Shown piece after piece: positions 27,431 to 36,192 of a stretch of 64,000 bases of DNA. Each line of letters opens with the position of its first letter. The stretch's first letter is position 1. The notes beneath the pieces were generated by a model. The model was given only the letters and a program-made list of their open reading frames with translations, searched no databases and was not told the DNA's origin. Source of the stretch: Pedobacter sp. AJM (GTDB taxonomy: Bacteria; Bacteroidota; Bacteroidia; Sphingobacteriales; Sphingobacteriaceae); contig NZ_NHOT01000001.1 of NCBI RefSeq assembly GCF_002197755.1, forward strand, positions 124,001 to 188,000. Direction: 5' to 3'. The translations under genes were made by a program, and so were the position numbers.

Positions 27431-28111
27431 TTATAATTCTTTTATAATGATGTTTTTGTACCAAACTTCATCACCATGATCCTGAAGGGCAATCTTGCCT
27501 GATTTATAAGTTCCCCAGTTTTCCAAATTAGCAAATTTGCTTCCGGCAACCAGCTTTTTCCAGTTTTCATCCCATAAGGTTGTTTTCACCACCTGAACCC
27601 CATTTAAAATTAGGGTTAAATTTCCTTTTTTACTAATAATTTCTGCTTTGTTCCATTCACCAACCGGTTTAACAGGTTCAGATGAGCTTTTGATTAAATC
27701 ATATAAATCTCCGGCACGGTGTTTAGTTATTTTTCCGTCAGGATGACCATCATTATCCAATACCTGCATTTCTAAACCAGTAGAGTAGGTTGCATGGTAT
27801 TTTGGTTCTTCATGAACGTAGAAAATTAAACCGCTGTTGGCCTTTGGTGCTACTTTCCATTCGTATTTTAAATGGAAATCTTTGTATTCTTTGTCTGTGA
27901 CCAAATCGCCACCGCCATCAGTACCTTTGGTTTTAGGATCAAGGTGTAATGCATCTTCCTGAACCTGCCAGCCACTGCCCACATTGGTTTTATTGTAAGT
28001 ATGCCAACCAGTAGTTGTTTTACCATCAAATAAGGGTTTGAAGCCCTTTTGTGCCTGGGATATTTGTGTAACTGCCAACATGATGCAGGCAGAAAGGATT
28101 ATTTTTTTCAT
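27431..28111 (-). CDS. DUF1080 (3-keto-disaccharide hydrolase-type) protein, exported
   Basis: The 226-residue protein has a signal peptide (MKKIILSACIMLAVTQISQA) and one concanavalin-like DUF1080 domain: FKPLFDGKTTTGWHTY, DGGGDLVTDKEYKDFHL, NSGLIFYVHEE, GLEMQVLDNDGHPDGK and HRAGDLYDLI. Members of this family have been shown to cleave glycosides oxidised at C3 (3-keto-glycosides). It lies directly after the Gfo/Idh/MocA gene, a typical pairing. Location is expected to be periplasmic. The exact glycosidic substrate cannot be read from sequence. Confidence 0.85.
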   Translation of the reverse strand: MKKIILSACIMLAVTQISQAQKGFKPLFDGKTTTGWHTYNKTNVGSGWQVQEDALHLDPKTKGTDGGGDLVTDKEYKDFHLKYEWKVAPKANSGLIFYVHEEPKYHATYSTGLEMQVLDNDGHPDGKITKHRAGDLYDLIKSSSEPVKPVGEWNKAEIISKKGNLTLILNGVQVVKTTLWDENWKKLVAGSKFANLENWGTYKSGKIALQDHGDEVWYKNIIIKEL

Positions 28112-28154
28112 TTTACTTCGTTTTTCATCATTGCGAGGAATGACGAGTGTATTT

Positions 28155-29612
28155 TTATAAAGTTAAATTGTTCCAGCCTTTGCGATATTCACGTTTGACA
28201 AACTGATTGGCCTCATCGAAATTAGTAATTTTCATGTTGTCATTATCCCAAAGCATTTTCATGTACCTACCCGGGTAAGTTACTTTACCATTTACCGTTT
28301 TTTGAATATCGAAACTTCTGATGGCTAAATTAGCCATTAATAAAGCCTCAGTTAAAGGGCCAGCAATTTCGAAAGGCGAACTTACTTCCTGTTTACCATA
28401 ACCTGCAATTGCTGCTTCTACCCATTGTGCATAATGTCCATCAGCACCTCCTTTAACCCGGGCATATTTTTCTTTTACTTTAATGTCTTTGTTTCTGCTA
28501 AGTGGTAATAATTTCGGATTTGCACTATAGGTTTCCGACATCATTTTACCTTTCGTGCCGATAAACAAAGTACCATTGCCACCATCACCAAAGGTTTCGT
28601 TAGCTTCCAATTCAGCAGGGCGTTCAGGTTGGATACCTCCATCCATCCAGTGTAAAGTAACATCGCCTTTTGTTTTCTCCGTTTTAGGGAATTTCAGGGT
28701 AACATGGCTTGACGGCGGACAACTTTCAGGAAAATACCCACGTTTAAATTCATCCACATAAACAGATCCCACACTGGCTTCTACCTCTTTGGCATATTTT
28801 AAGTTTAAAACGCTGAAAGGTGCTTCAATTAAGTGACAGCCCATATCTCCCAGCGCACCGGTACCATAATCCCACCAGCCACGCCAGTTAAATGGCACGA
28901 GTTTATCTACATAATCTTTCTCAGGGGCTGTACCTAACCATAAATTCCAGTCTAACTCTTTTGGAATTTCTGCTTTTTTATCCGGCCATGGAATACCCTG
29001 CGGCCAAACCGGACGATTGGTCCAGGCATAAACCGTATGTACATCACCAATTAAGCCTGCTTCATACCATTCTTTCATTTGGCGCGGACCATCATTTGAT
29101 GCGCCCTGATTACCCATTTGCGTAACCACCTTATATTTTTTCGCGGCAGCGGTTAAAATCCGTGCTTCATGAATATCGTGCGTAAGCGGTTTTTGAACAT
29201 ACACATGTTTACCAAGCTGCATGGCTGCAAGTGCCTGTATAGCATGGTTATGATCAGGTGTGGAGATAGAAACGGCATCAAAGTTTTTGTGTTCCTTATC
29301 CAGCATTTCGCGGTAGTCTTTATAGTATTTTGCTTTTGGAAATGCTTTTACACTTGATGCAGCACGGCGATCATCTACATCGCATAAAAAAGCGATATCT
29401 GCCTTACCACTTTTGGCAAACATAGCAATATCACCTTGTCCTTTACCACCCACGCCGATACCGGCAATCAGTAAACGGTCGCTGGGTGCTAAAAAACCCG
29501 GCCCACCTAAAACATGACGTGGAACAATCATAAATGCAGCGGCAGCTATGGCGCTGGTTTTAATAAAATCACGGCGGTTACTCGTGTTTTTATTTTCTTG
29601 CTCTGTTTTCAT
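28155..29612 (-). CDS. Gfo/Idh/MocA-family oxidoreductase with twin-arginine-type leader
   Basis: The 485-residue protein begins with NRRDFIKTSAIAAAAFMIVP, a twin-arginine-type leader, so it is probably exported folded with its NAD(P) cofactor. The Rossmann domain shows IAGIGVGGKGQGDI and FLCDVDDRRAAS. VQKPLTHDIHEAR follows, the Lys-Pro motif of the family, and the C-terminal dehydrogenase domain contains WWDYGTGALGDMGCHLIEAP. Exported members are frequent next to DUF1080 genes and are thought to oxidise or reduce sugar hydroxyls at C3 using a tightly bound cofactor. It sits between the cytochrome c and DUF1080 genes. Confidence 0.85.
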   Translation of the reverse strand: MKTEQENKNTSNRRDFIKTSAIAAAAFMIVPRHVLGGPGFLAPSDRLLIAGIGVGGKGQGDIAMFAKSGKADIAFLCDVDDRRAASSVKAFPKAKYYKDYREMLDKEHKNFDAVSISTPDHNHAIQALAAMQLGKHVYVQKPLTHDIHEARILTAAAKKYKVVTQMGNQGASNDGPRQMKEWYEAGLIGDVHTVYAWTNRPVWPQGIPWPDKKAEIPKELDWNLWLGTAPEKDYVDKLVPFNWRGWWDYGTGALGDMGCHLIEAPFSVLNLKYAKEVEASVGSVYVDEFKRGYFPESCPPSSHVTLKFPKTEKTKGDVTLHWMDGGIQPERPAELEANETFGDGGNGTLFIGTKGKMMSETYSANPKLLPLSRNKDIKVKEKYARVKGGADGHYAQWVEAAIAGYGKQEVSSPFEIAGPLTEALLMANLAIRSFDIQKTVNGKVTYPGRYMKMLWDNDNMKITNFDEANQFVKREYRKGWNNLTL

Positions 29613-29642
29613 TAGAATTGTATGAGGTTTAAAAATGTATGC

Positions 29643-30026
29643 CTATTTCTTTTTTAAGGATAAGATATATTTAACCATCAATTTAGCATCGGCAGGTTTT
29701 AATGTTGAATGGGCTGTCATTGGCATAGTACCCCAAATACCTGTACCACCCTTGATAATTTTATCTGCTAAATAATTGATGTTTTTTTCAGTTGCAGGGT
29801 ATTTTTTAGCAATATCCATGTAAGAAGGACCAATAATCTTATTCACCTTATTATGGCAACCAATACAATCTGATTTGTTAATCAGCTTTTCGCCTGCACT
29901 CATTTGCATGGCATGACTGGATAATGTAGCTGTTGCCACTACCGTTTTTTCTTTTTCTAAGTCTGCTTTGGTAAAAGAGGCCATAAAAATAACTACAGCG
30001 CCTAAACCTAATAATGTTTTTTTCAT
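29643..30026 (-). CDS. Exported c-type cytochrome
   Basis: The 127-residue protein has a signal peptide and one heme-binding motif, CIGCH, in INKSDCIGCHNKVNKIIGPSY. GTMPMTAH near the C-terminus offers the axial Met, and the protein ends with a helix, AKLMVKYILSLKK. This is a class I, small monoheme cytochrome. Within this cluster it is the likely electron acceptor for the GMC flavoprotein/subunit-3 pair, as in membrane-bound FAD sugar dehydrogenases. Such dehydrogenases would pass electrons to the respiratory chain. Confidence 0.88.
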   Translation of the reverse strand: MKKTLLGLGAVVIFMASFTKADLEKEKTVVATATLSSHAMQMSAGEKLINKSDCIGCHNKVNKIIGPSYMDIAKKYPATEKNINYLADKIIKGGTGIWGTMPMTAHSTLKPADAKLMVKYILSLKKK

Positions 30027-30101
30027 TTGTGTGTTTTTAATAACATGTGATGCTGCAGGTTTGATGATCTGATGTAGAAAACCATGCAGATTTTCATGTT
30101 G

Positions 30102-31160
30102 TTAGTCTTGTAATCCTAATATTTTTTTGTTGAAAGCGCTATCACTACCCGATGCAGCAAAATCATCAAATGCTTTATCGGTTACTTTAATGATGTGATT
30201 TTTTATAAATTCGGCACCTTCTCGGGCACCGTCTTCCTGGTTTTTAATGCAACATTCCCATTCCATTACGGCCCAACCTTTAAAATCGTATTGTGCCAGT
30301 TTACTGAAAATGGTTTTAAAATCAACCTGGCCATCTCCAGGAGAGCGGTAGCGGCCTGCTCTGTTTGCCCAGCTTTGATAACCACCAAATGTACCTTGCT
30401 TACCTGTTGGATTAAATTCAGCATCCTTCACATGGAATGCTTTAATGCGTTCGTGGTAAATATCAATGTATTGAATATAATCCAGCTGTTGTAATACAAA
30501 GTGAGATGGATCATACAATAAGCATGCCCTGTTGTGATTATTCACTGCCGCAAGGAACATTTCATAAGTTTCTCCGTCAAATAAATCTTCACCAGGATGA
30601 ATTTCATAGCAAACATCTACACCACACTGATCAAATTCATTTAAAATAGGCATCCATCGTTTGCCCAGTTCGGCAAAACCTTCTTCCACTAAACCTGCCG
30701 GACGTTGTGGCCATGGATGGAAATACTGCCAGAGCAAGGATCCACTGAAAGTAGCATGTGCGTTTAACCCCAAATTTTGAGATGCTTTTGCGGCATATTT
30801 CATTTGCTGCACTGCCCATTCCGTTCTGGCTTTTGGATTCTTGTGCAATTCTTTTGGCGCAAAGGCATCAAATAAATCATCATAAGCAGGATGAACAGCA
30901 ACCAATTGCCCTTGTAGGTGGGTAGATAATTCAGTGATTTCCAAACCATAAGAAGCAATAGTGCCTTTTAAGTCATCAGCATAGGTTTTACTCTCTGCGG
31001 CTTTCTGAAGATCGATAAACCTTTTATCCAGGGTTGGTATCTGGATCCCTTTAAAACCCAGGCCTGCAGCCCATTTGCAAATGTTTTCCAGCGAATTAAA
31101 CGGCGCATCATCACTGATGAACTGCGCTAAAAATACGGCCGGTCCTTTTATTGTTGTCAT
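30102..31160 (-). CDS. Sugar phosphate isomerase/epimerase-like TIM-barrel protein
   Basis: The 352-residue protein lacks a signal peptide. TIM-barrel metal-site motifs are VDVCYEIHPGEDLFDGETY, LLYDPSHFVLQ, KAFHVKDAEFNP and a final WAVMEWECC. It starts eight bases after the upstream Gfo/Idh/MocA gene, so the two are translationally linked and probably act in succession in the cytoplasm. This longer subfamily is typically paired with that oxidoreductase in Bacteroidota and planctomycetes. A role in isomerising or dehydrating a keto-sugar intermediate is likely but not proven. Confidence 0.82.
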   Translation of the reverse strand: MTTIKGPAVFLAQFISDDAPFNSLENICKWAAGLGFKGIQIPTLDKRFIDLQKAAESKTYADDLKGTIASYGLEITELSTHLQGQLVAVHPAYDDLFDAFAPKELHKNPKARTEWAVQQMKYAAKASQNLGLNAHATFSGSLLWQYFHPWPQRPAGLVEEGFAELGKRWMPILNEFDQCGVDVCYEIHPGEDLFDGETYEMFLAAVNNHNRACLLYDPSHFVLQQLDYIQYIDIYHERIKAFHVKDAEFNPTGKQGTFGGYQSWANRAGRYRSPGDGQVDFKTIFSKLAQYDFKGWAVMEWECCIKNQEDGAREGAEFIKNHIIKVTDKAFDDFAASGSDSAFNKKILGLQD

Positions 31161-31168
31161 GCTTGTAT

Positions 31169-32326
31169 TTAAATTTTATAATCCCACCATTTTTGGTCAG
31201 ACTGGCTTGAGTTCACTACATTTTCAATGAATGCCATTCCCCGTATTCCATCATCAGCGGTAGGGAAATCTAACATTTCAGGTGTAGGTTGTTCCTGGTT
31301 CAGTTTTGCATTAACCGTTAAGGCAAAGTTTTTATAAATATTGGCAAATGCCTCAAGGTAACCTTCAGGATGTCCACCTGGTGTACGCGTATTGTGTTTC
31401 GCAAAGCTGCCCATATAACCATTACCTGTTCTGTAAATTTGAGCCGGTGCATCAGGCCACTTTGCAATCAGTGTATTTGGTTCCATCTGATGCCATTCTA
31501 AGCCCCCTTTTTCACCATAAACTTTAATTTTTAATGCATTTTCTTCACCTGCTGCAATTTGAGATGCAATGAGTACACCATTTGATCCGTTATCGAACTT
31601 TAAAAGCACGTTTCCATCATCATCTATAGCTCTTCCAGGAACAACGATATTTAAATCCGCACAAATTTTGGCGATTTTCAAACCGGAGATATATTCTGCA
31701 AGATGTGCTGCATGTGTTCCAATGTCGCCCATACTGCCACTTTTCCCTGTTTTGGAAGGATCTGTACGCCAGGCGGCCTGTGCATTTCCTTCACGTTCAG
31801 ACAAAGTACTTAACCATCCTTGCGGATATTCCACAATAATTTTTCTGATGGCGCCGAGCAAACCTTTACTTACCATTTGCCTGGCCTGTTTTACCATTGG
31901 ATAGCCAGAGTAGGTATGCGTTAAACAAAGCGTTAAGCCTGTTTCTTCTACCTTTGCTTTTAACAGTTTAGCTTCTTCCAGGGTAAGCGTCATTGGCTTT
32001 TCGATCACCACGTTAAAGCCATGTTCCAGTGCCAGCATGGCTGGGGCAAAATGTGCGAAATTTGGAGTAACGATGGTTACAAAATCTATTTTTTCATCAG
32101 CAGGTAATTCACTTTCCTGCTGAATCATTTCTTCATAACTCTTATATATTCTGTTATCAGGGAGGAAGAGGATTTTACCGGATTCATAACCAACTTCCGG
32201 ATTCACACTTAGTGCACCTGCGGTAAATTCGATTAAACCATCCATATTGGCCGCAAGGCGATGTACTGCACCGATGAAGGCGTCTTTTCCACCGCCTATC
32301 ATGCCCATTCTTAATTTTCTTTTCAT
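31169..32326 (-). CDS. Cytoplasmic Gfo/Idh/MocA-family oxidoreductase
   Basis: The 385-residue protein starts MKRKLRMGMIGGGKDAFIGA, giving the dinucleotide-binding Gly motif directly and no leader. VIEKPMTLTLEEAKLL is the family Glu-Lys-Pro signature, and SGSMGDIGTHAAHLAEY is the catalytic-domain motif with its conserved His. It differs from the exported Gfo/Idh/MocA protein of the same cluster in location and sequence. A reasonable role is cytoplasmic NAD(P)-dependent reduction of a 3-keto-sugar back to the parent sugar, or the reverse. Coupled to the TIM-barrel gene that follows. Confidence 0.85.
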   Translation of the reverse strand: MKRKLRMGMIGGGKDAFIGAVHRLAANMDGLIEFTAGALSVNPEVGYESGKILFLPDNRIYKSYEEMIQQESELPADEKIDFVTIVTPNFAHFAPAMLALEHGFNVVIEKPMTLTLEEAKLLKAKVEETGLTLCLTHTYSGYPMVKQARQMVSKGLLGAIRKIIVEYPQGWLSTLSEREGNAQAAWRTDPSKTGKSGSMGDIGTHAAHLAEYISGLKIAKICADLNIVVPGRAIDDDGNVLLKFDNGSNGVLIASQIAAGEENALKIKVYGEKGGLEWHQMEPNTLIAKWPDAPAQIYRTGNGYMGSFAKHNTRTPGGHPEGYLEAFANIYKNFALTVNAKLNQEQPTPEMLDFPTADDGIRGMAFIENVVNSSQSDQKWWDYKI

Positions 32327-32330
32327 AGAG

Positions 32331-32402
32331 GTTAGGGTTTAAGATATAAGGTTTAAGGCTTTGGACTCCTAACCCTATACCTTAAACCTCATACCTTTTA
32401 CC
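32331..32402. repeat. GGTTTAAGGTATAAGG inverted word repeat
   Basis: GGGTTTAAGATATAAGG and TTTAAGGC (32331-32360) face CCCTATACCTTAAACC and CATACC (32371-32402). The short spacer makes this a good hairpin in the intercistronic RNA between the GMC and Gfo/Idh/MocA genes. Confidence 0.65.
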
Positions 32403-32408
32403 TATTAA

Positions 32409-34109
32409 TTAAATGTTGTTTTTCTTTAATTCTTTCACTGCATAATCAGCAGCACGAGCGGTTAAAGCCATAAAAGTTAATGATGGGTTTTGACATGCGA
32501 TTGAAGGCATACAGGCACCATCAGTTACAAACACGTTATTCACTTCATGCATTTGATTCCATTTGTTGAGAACTGAAGTTTTTGGATCATTACCCATTCT
32601 TGCCGTTCCCATTTCATGGATGGCCATACCCGGATAACAACCTGCATCATATGTTTTGATGTTTTTCATGCCCGCTTTTTCTAACATTTCTGCTGCATCA
32701 TTCATCATATCCACACGCATTTTTTTCTCATTTTCTTTGTATTCGCAATCAATGGCTAATACTGGCTGACCCCATTTGTCTTTTTTAGTTTTATCAATGT
32801 AAACCTTGTTTTCATAGTATGGTAACATTTCTCCAAAACCGCCAAGACCCATGGTCCAGCTGCCTGGTTTCGTCATTTTTTCTTTTAAACCAGAACCAAA
32901 TGAAAGTTCGGCAACATCACTTTGCCAGTTTGATCTGCTTGCACCACCCTGGTAACCGAAACCACGCAGGTAATCACGTTTATCATTTCCAATGTTTTGG
33001 TATCGGGGGACATAAATGCCATTTGCACGGCGTCCGTAGGTATATCTGTCATCAAAGCCTTCTGCTTCGCCTGAAGCACCACAGCGGAAATGATGATCCA
33101 TTAAATTATGCCCCAATTGTCCACTTCCATTCCCTAATCCATTTGGATGTGCATCCGAAGTAGAGTTTAATAAAATAAAAGTTGAACCCAATGTAGAACC
33201 GTTCACAAAAATAATTTTTGCATAAAACTCCATGGTTTTGTTGGTTTCTGCATCGATTACCATTACGCCTTTTGCTTTTTTCGTGTCTTTATCATAAATG
33301 ATATGATTTACGATAGAGTAAGGTCTTAACGTTAAACGTTTAGTAGCCATTGCCGCAGGCAGGGTAGAGGATTGCGTACTGAAATAAGCACCAAACGGAC
33401 AACCACGGCTGCATAAGTTACGGTATTGACAGTTTCCACGGCCTTTATGAGGAACAGTTAGATTGGCTACACGGCCAATCATCATGATCCGCTCTCTTTT
33501 GTAATGCTCCTCAATCCTGGCTTTTACTGATTTTTCAACAATATTTAAGTCCATTGGAGGTAAGAATTCTCCATCCGGGCAGGTTGACCAGTTTTCCTTA
33601 GAACCACTTATTCCTGCAAAGCGCTCTGCATAATCATACCATGGAGAAAGTTCTTTGTAACGTAGAGGCCAGTCACTACCGTGTCCGTCTTTTGCATTAT
33701 CTTCTAAGTTATGTTCACTTAAGCGGTAACTCTGACGGCCCCACATTAAAGACTTACCACCAACATGAAAACCACGGTACCAGTCGAAACGTTTATCTTC
33801 TGTATACGGACATTCCAAATCATTTACCCACCATTTTTCATTGGCCTCACTATATGGATAATCTCTTTTTTGTACTGGGTGCGTACGTTTTTGCTCCTCG
33901 GTTAATCTGCCTGCATGTTCAAAATCCCAAGGATTTTTCATGGCCGTTTCATAACCGGTAATGTGCTCAATGTTCATTCCTCTTTCGAGCATTAATACCC
34001 GTAAGCCCTTTTCTGTAAGTTCTTTTGCAGCCCAGCCGCCACTAATCCCCGATCCTATTACAATGGCATCGTAAGTATTTTCAGCTTTTAAATTTGTATT
34101 TAAATTCAT
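32409..34109 (-). CDS. GMC-family FAD-dependent sugar dehydrogenase, catalytic subunit
   Basis: The 566-residue protein starts at the ATG at 34109, just before the FAD-binding motif AIVIGSGISGGWAAKELTEKG; an open frame upstream adds unrelated residues. Other GMC landmarks are HVGGKSLMWGRQSYR and the C-terminal HEMGTARMG with NPSLTFMALTARAADYA. A Cys cluster, GNCQYRNLCSRGCPFG, recalls the [3Fe-4S]-binding Cys of bacterial FAD glucose dehydrogenases. No signal peptide is present, but the partner subunit encoded upstream has one, as in three-part dehydrogenases exported as a complex. Probable role: oxidation of a sugar or glycoside, perhaps at C3, with electrons passed to cytochrome c. Confidence 0.87.
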   Translation of the reverse strand: MNLNTNLKAENTYDAIVIGSGISGGWAAKELTEKGLRVLMLERGMNIEHITGYETAMKNPWDFEHAGRLTEEQKRTHPVQKRDYPYSEANEKWWVNDLECPYTEDKRFDWYRGFHVGGKSLMWGRQSYRLSEHNLEDNAKDGHGSDWPLRYKELSPWYDYAERFAGISGSKENWSTCPDGEFLPPMDLNIVEKSVKARIEEHYKRERIMMIGRVANLTVPHKGRGNCQYRNLCSRGCPFGAYFSTQSSTLPAAMATKRLTLRPYSIVNHIIYDKDTKKAKGVMVIDAETNKTMEFYAKIIFVNGSTLGSTFILLNSTSDAHPNGLGNGSGQLGHNLMDHHFRCGASGEAEGFDDRYTYGRRANGIYVPRYQNIGNDKRDYLRGFGYQGGASRSNWQSDVAELSFGSGLKEKMTKPGSWTMGLGGFGEMLPYYENKVYIDKTKKDKWGQPVLAIDCEYKENEKKMRVDMMNDAAEMLEKAGMKNIKTYDAGCYPGMAIHEMGTARMGNDPKTSVLNKWNQMHEVNNVFVTDGACMPSIACQNPSLTFMALTARAADYAVKELKKNNI

Positions 34110-34135
34110 GATGTTTTGTCGTTGTAGTTTTGAAA

Positions 34136-34720
34136 TTAGGTAGCCCAGGATTTTTGTCCGGGTTTCAGCTTGGTATTGCCATCGTATCTTCCGGGAACAA
34201 GAATATATTCGCGGGCTTTGGTGCATCCAATTTCAGAAGAATAGTAGCCCAATAAGGTAAGATCTCTGGCCGTAATGAAAAAGTAAACCAGATCCTTATT
34301 TTCTTCTGATTTTGTTTCTTTTTGGGCTATAGACATCAGTCTTAAATCAACCATTAATTTGGTGCGTTCAGGAACAGTTAGGGCCACATAACTTTTTTTG
34401 AAATCTTGCATCGACTTGTCCTGAAGTTGTTTGAAACCCCTTGCAAATGAGGTTTGCATTTCCTTCGGATAGCAATCCTGCATCATCATTGGAATGAATT
34501 TACCTAGGCCTGCAGCTTTAGCGCCGGCAGATGATTTAGTTGTCGGGACAATAATATCGGCAAATTCGGCGAAAATTTTTTGATCCTGTACTGAAAATGA
34601 AACAAAATTCTTTTCATTTTCAGGGAGTGTAAAACTTTCAAATAGAACGCCCATTGTACTCGCTGAGATGGCTCCTCCCAGTAAAAATGCAACGTTTTTG
34701 AGTGCTTCTCTTCTGTGCAT
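34136..34720 (-). CDS. Gluconate 2-dehydrogenase subunit 3-family protein
   Basis: The 194-residue protein has an N-terminal leader with two Arg (MHRREALKNVAFLLGGAISAS), consistent with twin-arginine export. PF13618-type features are FAEFADIIVPTTKSSAGAKAAG and the conserved TARDLTLLGYYSSEIG near the C-terminus. In known FAD-dependent gluconate, glucose and glucose-3-dehydrogenases this small subunit assists maturation and carries the GMC subunit across the membrane. It is the first gene of the minus-strand cluster, 26 bases before the GMC gene. Confidence 0.88.
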   Translation of the reverse strand: MHRREALKNVAFLLGGAISASTMGVLFESFTLPENEKNFVSFSVQDQKIFAEFADIIVPTTKSSAGAKAAGLGKFIPMMMQDCYPKEMQTSFARGFKQLQDKSMQDFKKSYVALTVPERTKLMVDLRLMSIAQKETKSEENKDLVYFFITARDLTLLGYYSSEIGCTKAREYILVPGRYDGNTKLKPGQKSWAT

Positions 34721-35244
34721 CGTTTTTGTATTTTTATATATTGGTTATTTATGCGTTGGATAGGTAATATTAGAAAAAAATGGCATGATAATCAAATATG
34801 AAAGCTTTAATTCCGTATTCGCAATGCGATTGTTACTAAATAGAATTGTTCTAAATAATTAATTAATTACTGTCTTAAGTACGTTTATGTTGGTTTTTGT
34901 AGGCTAAATACTTCGTGTACTAATTACATTAACTTTAGATAAAGATAAGTTTTTTTCATAAATTCTCACCTCTCCTGCTTTTGAAAGATTTTTTTTTGTT
35001 TTGTTTTCTTTTTCTTCACTCAAATTTTAAAATTTGTCAGCTTTGAATTGGCATTATTTTTAGCTTTTATGATCGATTATCAGCACTGCACCGTAATAAA
35101 AATTGCTATTTATGTTGATGATACAAAGCAGTTCCAGAAATATTGATTTATTCATTATCGGAAAAACACATCGCATATGCTTAGTACAAATATTTTATAG
35201 CCTTTTGTCTCATTTTTTTACCTTTGCACATTCTCAAAAAAAAT
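34721..35244. other. Divergent intergenic region between the 3-keto-sugar cluster and tdh
   Basis: I find no gene in these 524 bases. The right end holds the tdh -7 box. The left part should contain the promoter and any operator of the ten-gene cluster, but I see no exact TAnnTTTG on the minus strand. CATATTTG (minus strand, near 34795) is one mismatch away. Homopolymer runs (TTTTTTTTTG near 34990) and AT-rich stretches dominate. No regulator gene is adjacent to the cluster. Confidence 0.4.
35219..35226 (+). promoter_or_regulatory. -7 box of tdh
   Basis: TACCTTTG matches TAnnTTTG. Transcription would start near 35232, 13 bases before the ATG at 35245, and this excludes the upstream in-frame TTG at 35224 that lies inside the box. 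Confidence 0.6.
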
Positions 35245-36192
35245 ATGCAGGAAGAAATTATTGTTTTAGGCTCTAATGGCCAGATTGGTACGGAGTTGGT
35301 TACCATGTTACGTAAGATATATGGTGATGATCATGTGGTTGCCTGCGATATCCGCAGACCTGATTATGACATCAAAAATTCTGCTCCTTTCGAGTTTGTA
35401 AATGTTCTGGATAAAGAAATGATCAATGGCATTTTCAAAAAATACAAACCTACGCAGGTTTATCTTTTGGCTGCTTTATTATCGGCAACCGGAGAACAAA
35501 ATCCTAAACTGGCCTGGGATCTGAATATGAATGGTCTTTTAAATGTGCTGGATTTAGCACTTGAATATAAAGTGGCGAAGGTTTACTGGCCAAGTTCCAT
35601 TGCTGTTTTCGGACCAAATTCGCCAAAGGATAATACTTCGCAATTTTGTGTAATGGATCCGAATACGGTTTACGGCATTAGTAAGCTGGCCGGAGAGCGC
35701 TGGTGCGAATACTATAACCAGAAATATGGTTTAGATGTAAGAAGTATCCGGTACCCCGGATTAATCAGTTGGAAAGCTGCCCCGGGTGGCGGAACAACGG
35801 ATTACGCCATTCACATTTTTCATGATGCCTTGAAAAAGGGAAGTTACCAGAGTTTCCTGAATGCAGAAACCGAACTGCCAATGATGTACATGGATGATGC
35901 CATCCGCGGCACTATTGAGTTAATGGATGCACCGGCCGATCAAATTTCTGTACGCAGCAGTTACAATTTTGGTGGCGTCAGTTTTACGCCGGAAGTGCTT
36001 GCGGCAGAGATTAAAAAACATATTCCGGATTTTACCTTAACTTACGCCAGCAATGATCCACGTCAGCAAATTGCCAATAGCTGGCCACGTTCAATTGATG
36101 ATGGTTTCGCAACTAAAGACTGGGGCTGGAAACCTGAATTTGATCTGGCGAAAATGACAGAAGACATGTTAACGAATTTAAAGAAGAGCTAA
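35245..36192 (+). CDS. tdh: L-threonine 3-dehydrogenase, SDR (NAD-dependent epimerase-like) type
   Basis: It oxidises L-threonine to 2-amino-3-ketobutyrate with NAD, which Kbl (encoded at 55.8 kb) cleaves to glycine and acetyl-CoA. The 315-residue protein is not the zinc-dependent E. coli form but the extended SDR form. Landmarks are the Rossmann motif VLGSNGQIGTEL, ALLSATGEQNP, WPSSIAVFGP, catalytic YGISK, and YPGLISWKAAPGGGTTDYA, which is characteristic of this TDH group. The start is set by the promoter just upstream. Yet the two pathway genes are 20 kb apart. Confidence 0.9.
   Translation: MQEEIIVLGSNGQIGTELVTMLRKIYGDDHVVACDIRRPDYDIKNSAPFEFVNVLDKEMINGIFKKYKPTQVYLLAALLSATGEQNPKLAWDLNMNGLLNVLDLALEYKVAKVYWPSSIAVFGPNSPKDNTSQFCVMDPNTVYGISKLAGERWCEYYNQKYGLDVRSIRYPGLISWKAAPGGGTTDYAIHIFHDALKKGSYQSFLNAETELPMMYMDDAIRGTIELMDAPADQISVRSSYNFGGVSFTPEVLAAEIKKHIPDFTLTYASNDPRQQIANSWPRSIDDGFATKDWGWKPEFDLAKMTEDMLTNLKKS

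Noticed and set aside
32819..33163. His-rich plus-strand frame within the GMC gene
   Set aside because: Antisense shadow; the His/Leu richness is explained by the codons of the opposite strand.
34110..34226. 39-residue N-terminal extension of the GMC oxidoreductase
   Set aside because: It overlaps the end of the upstream gene in another frame and lies before the canonical start near the FAD motif.
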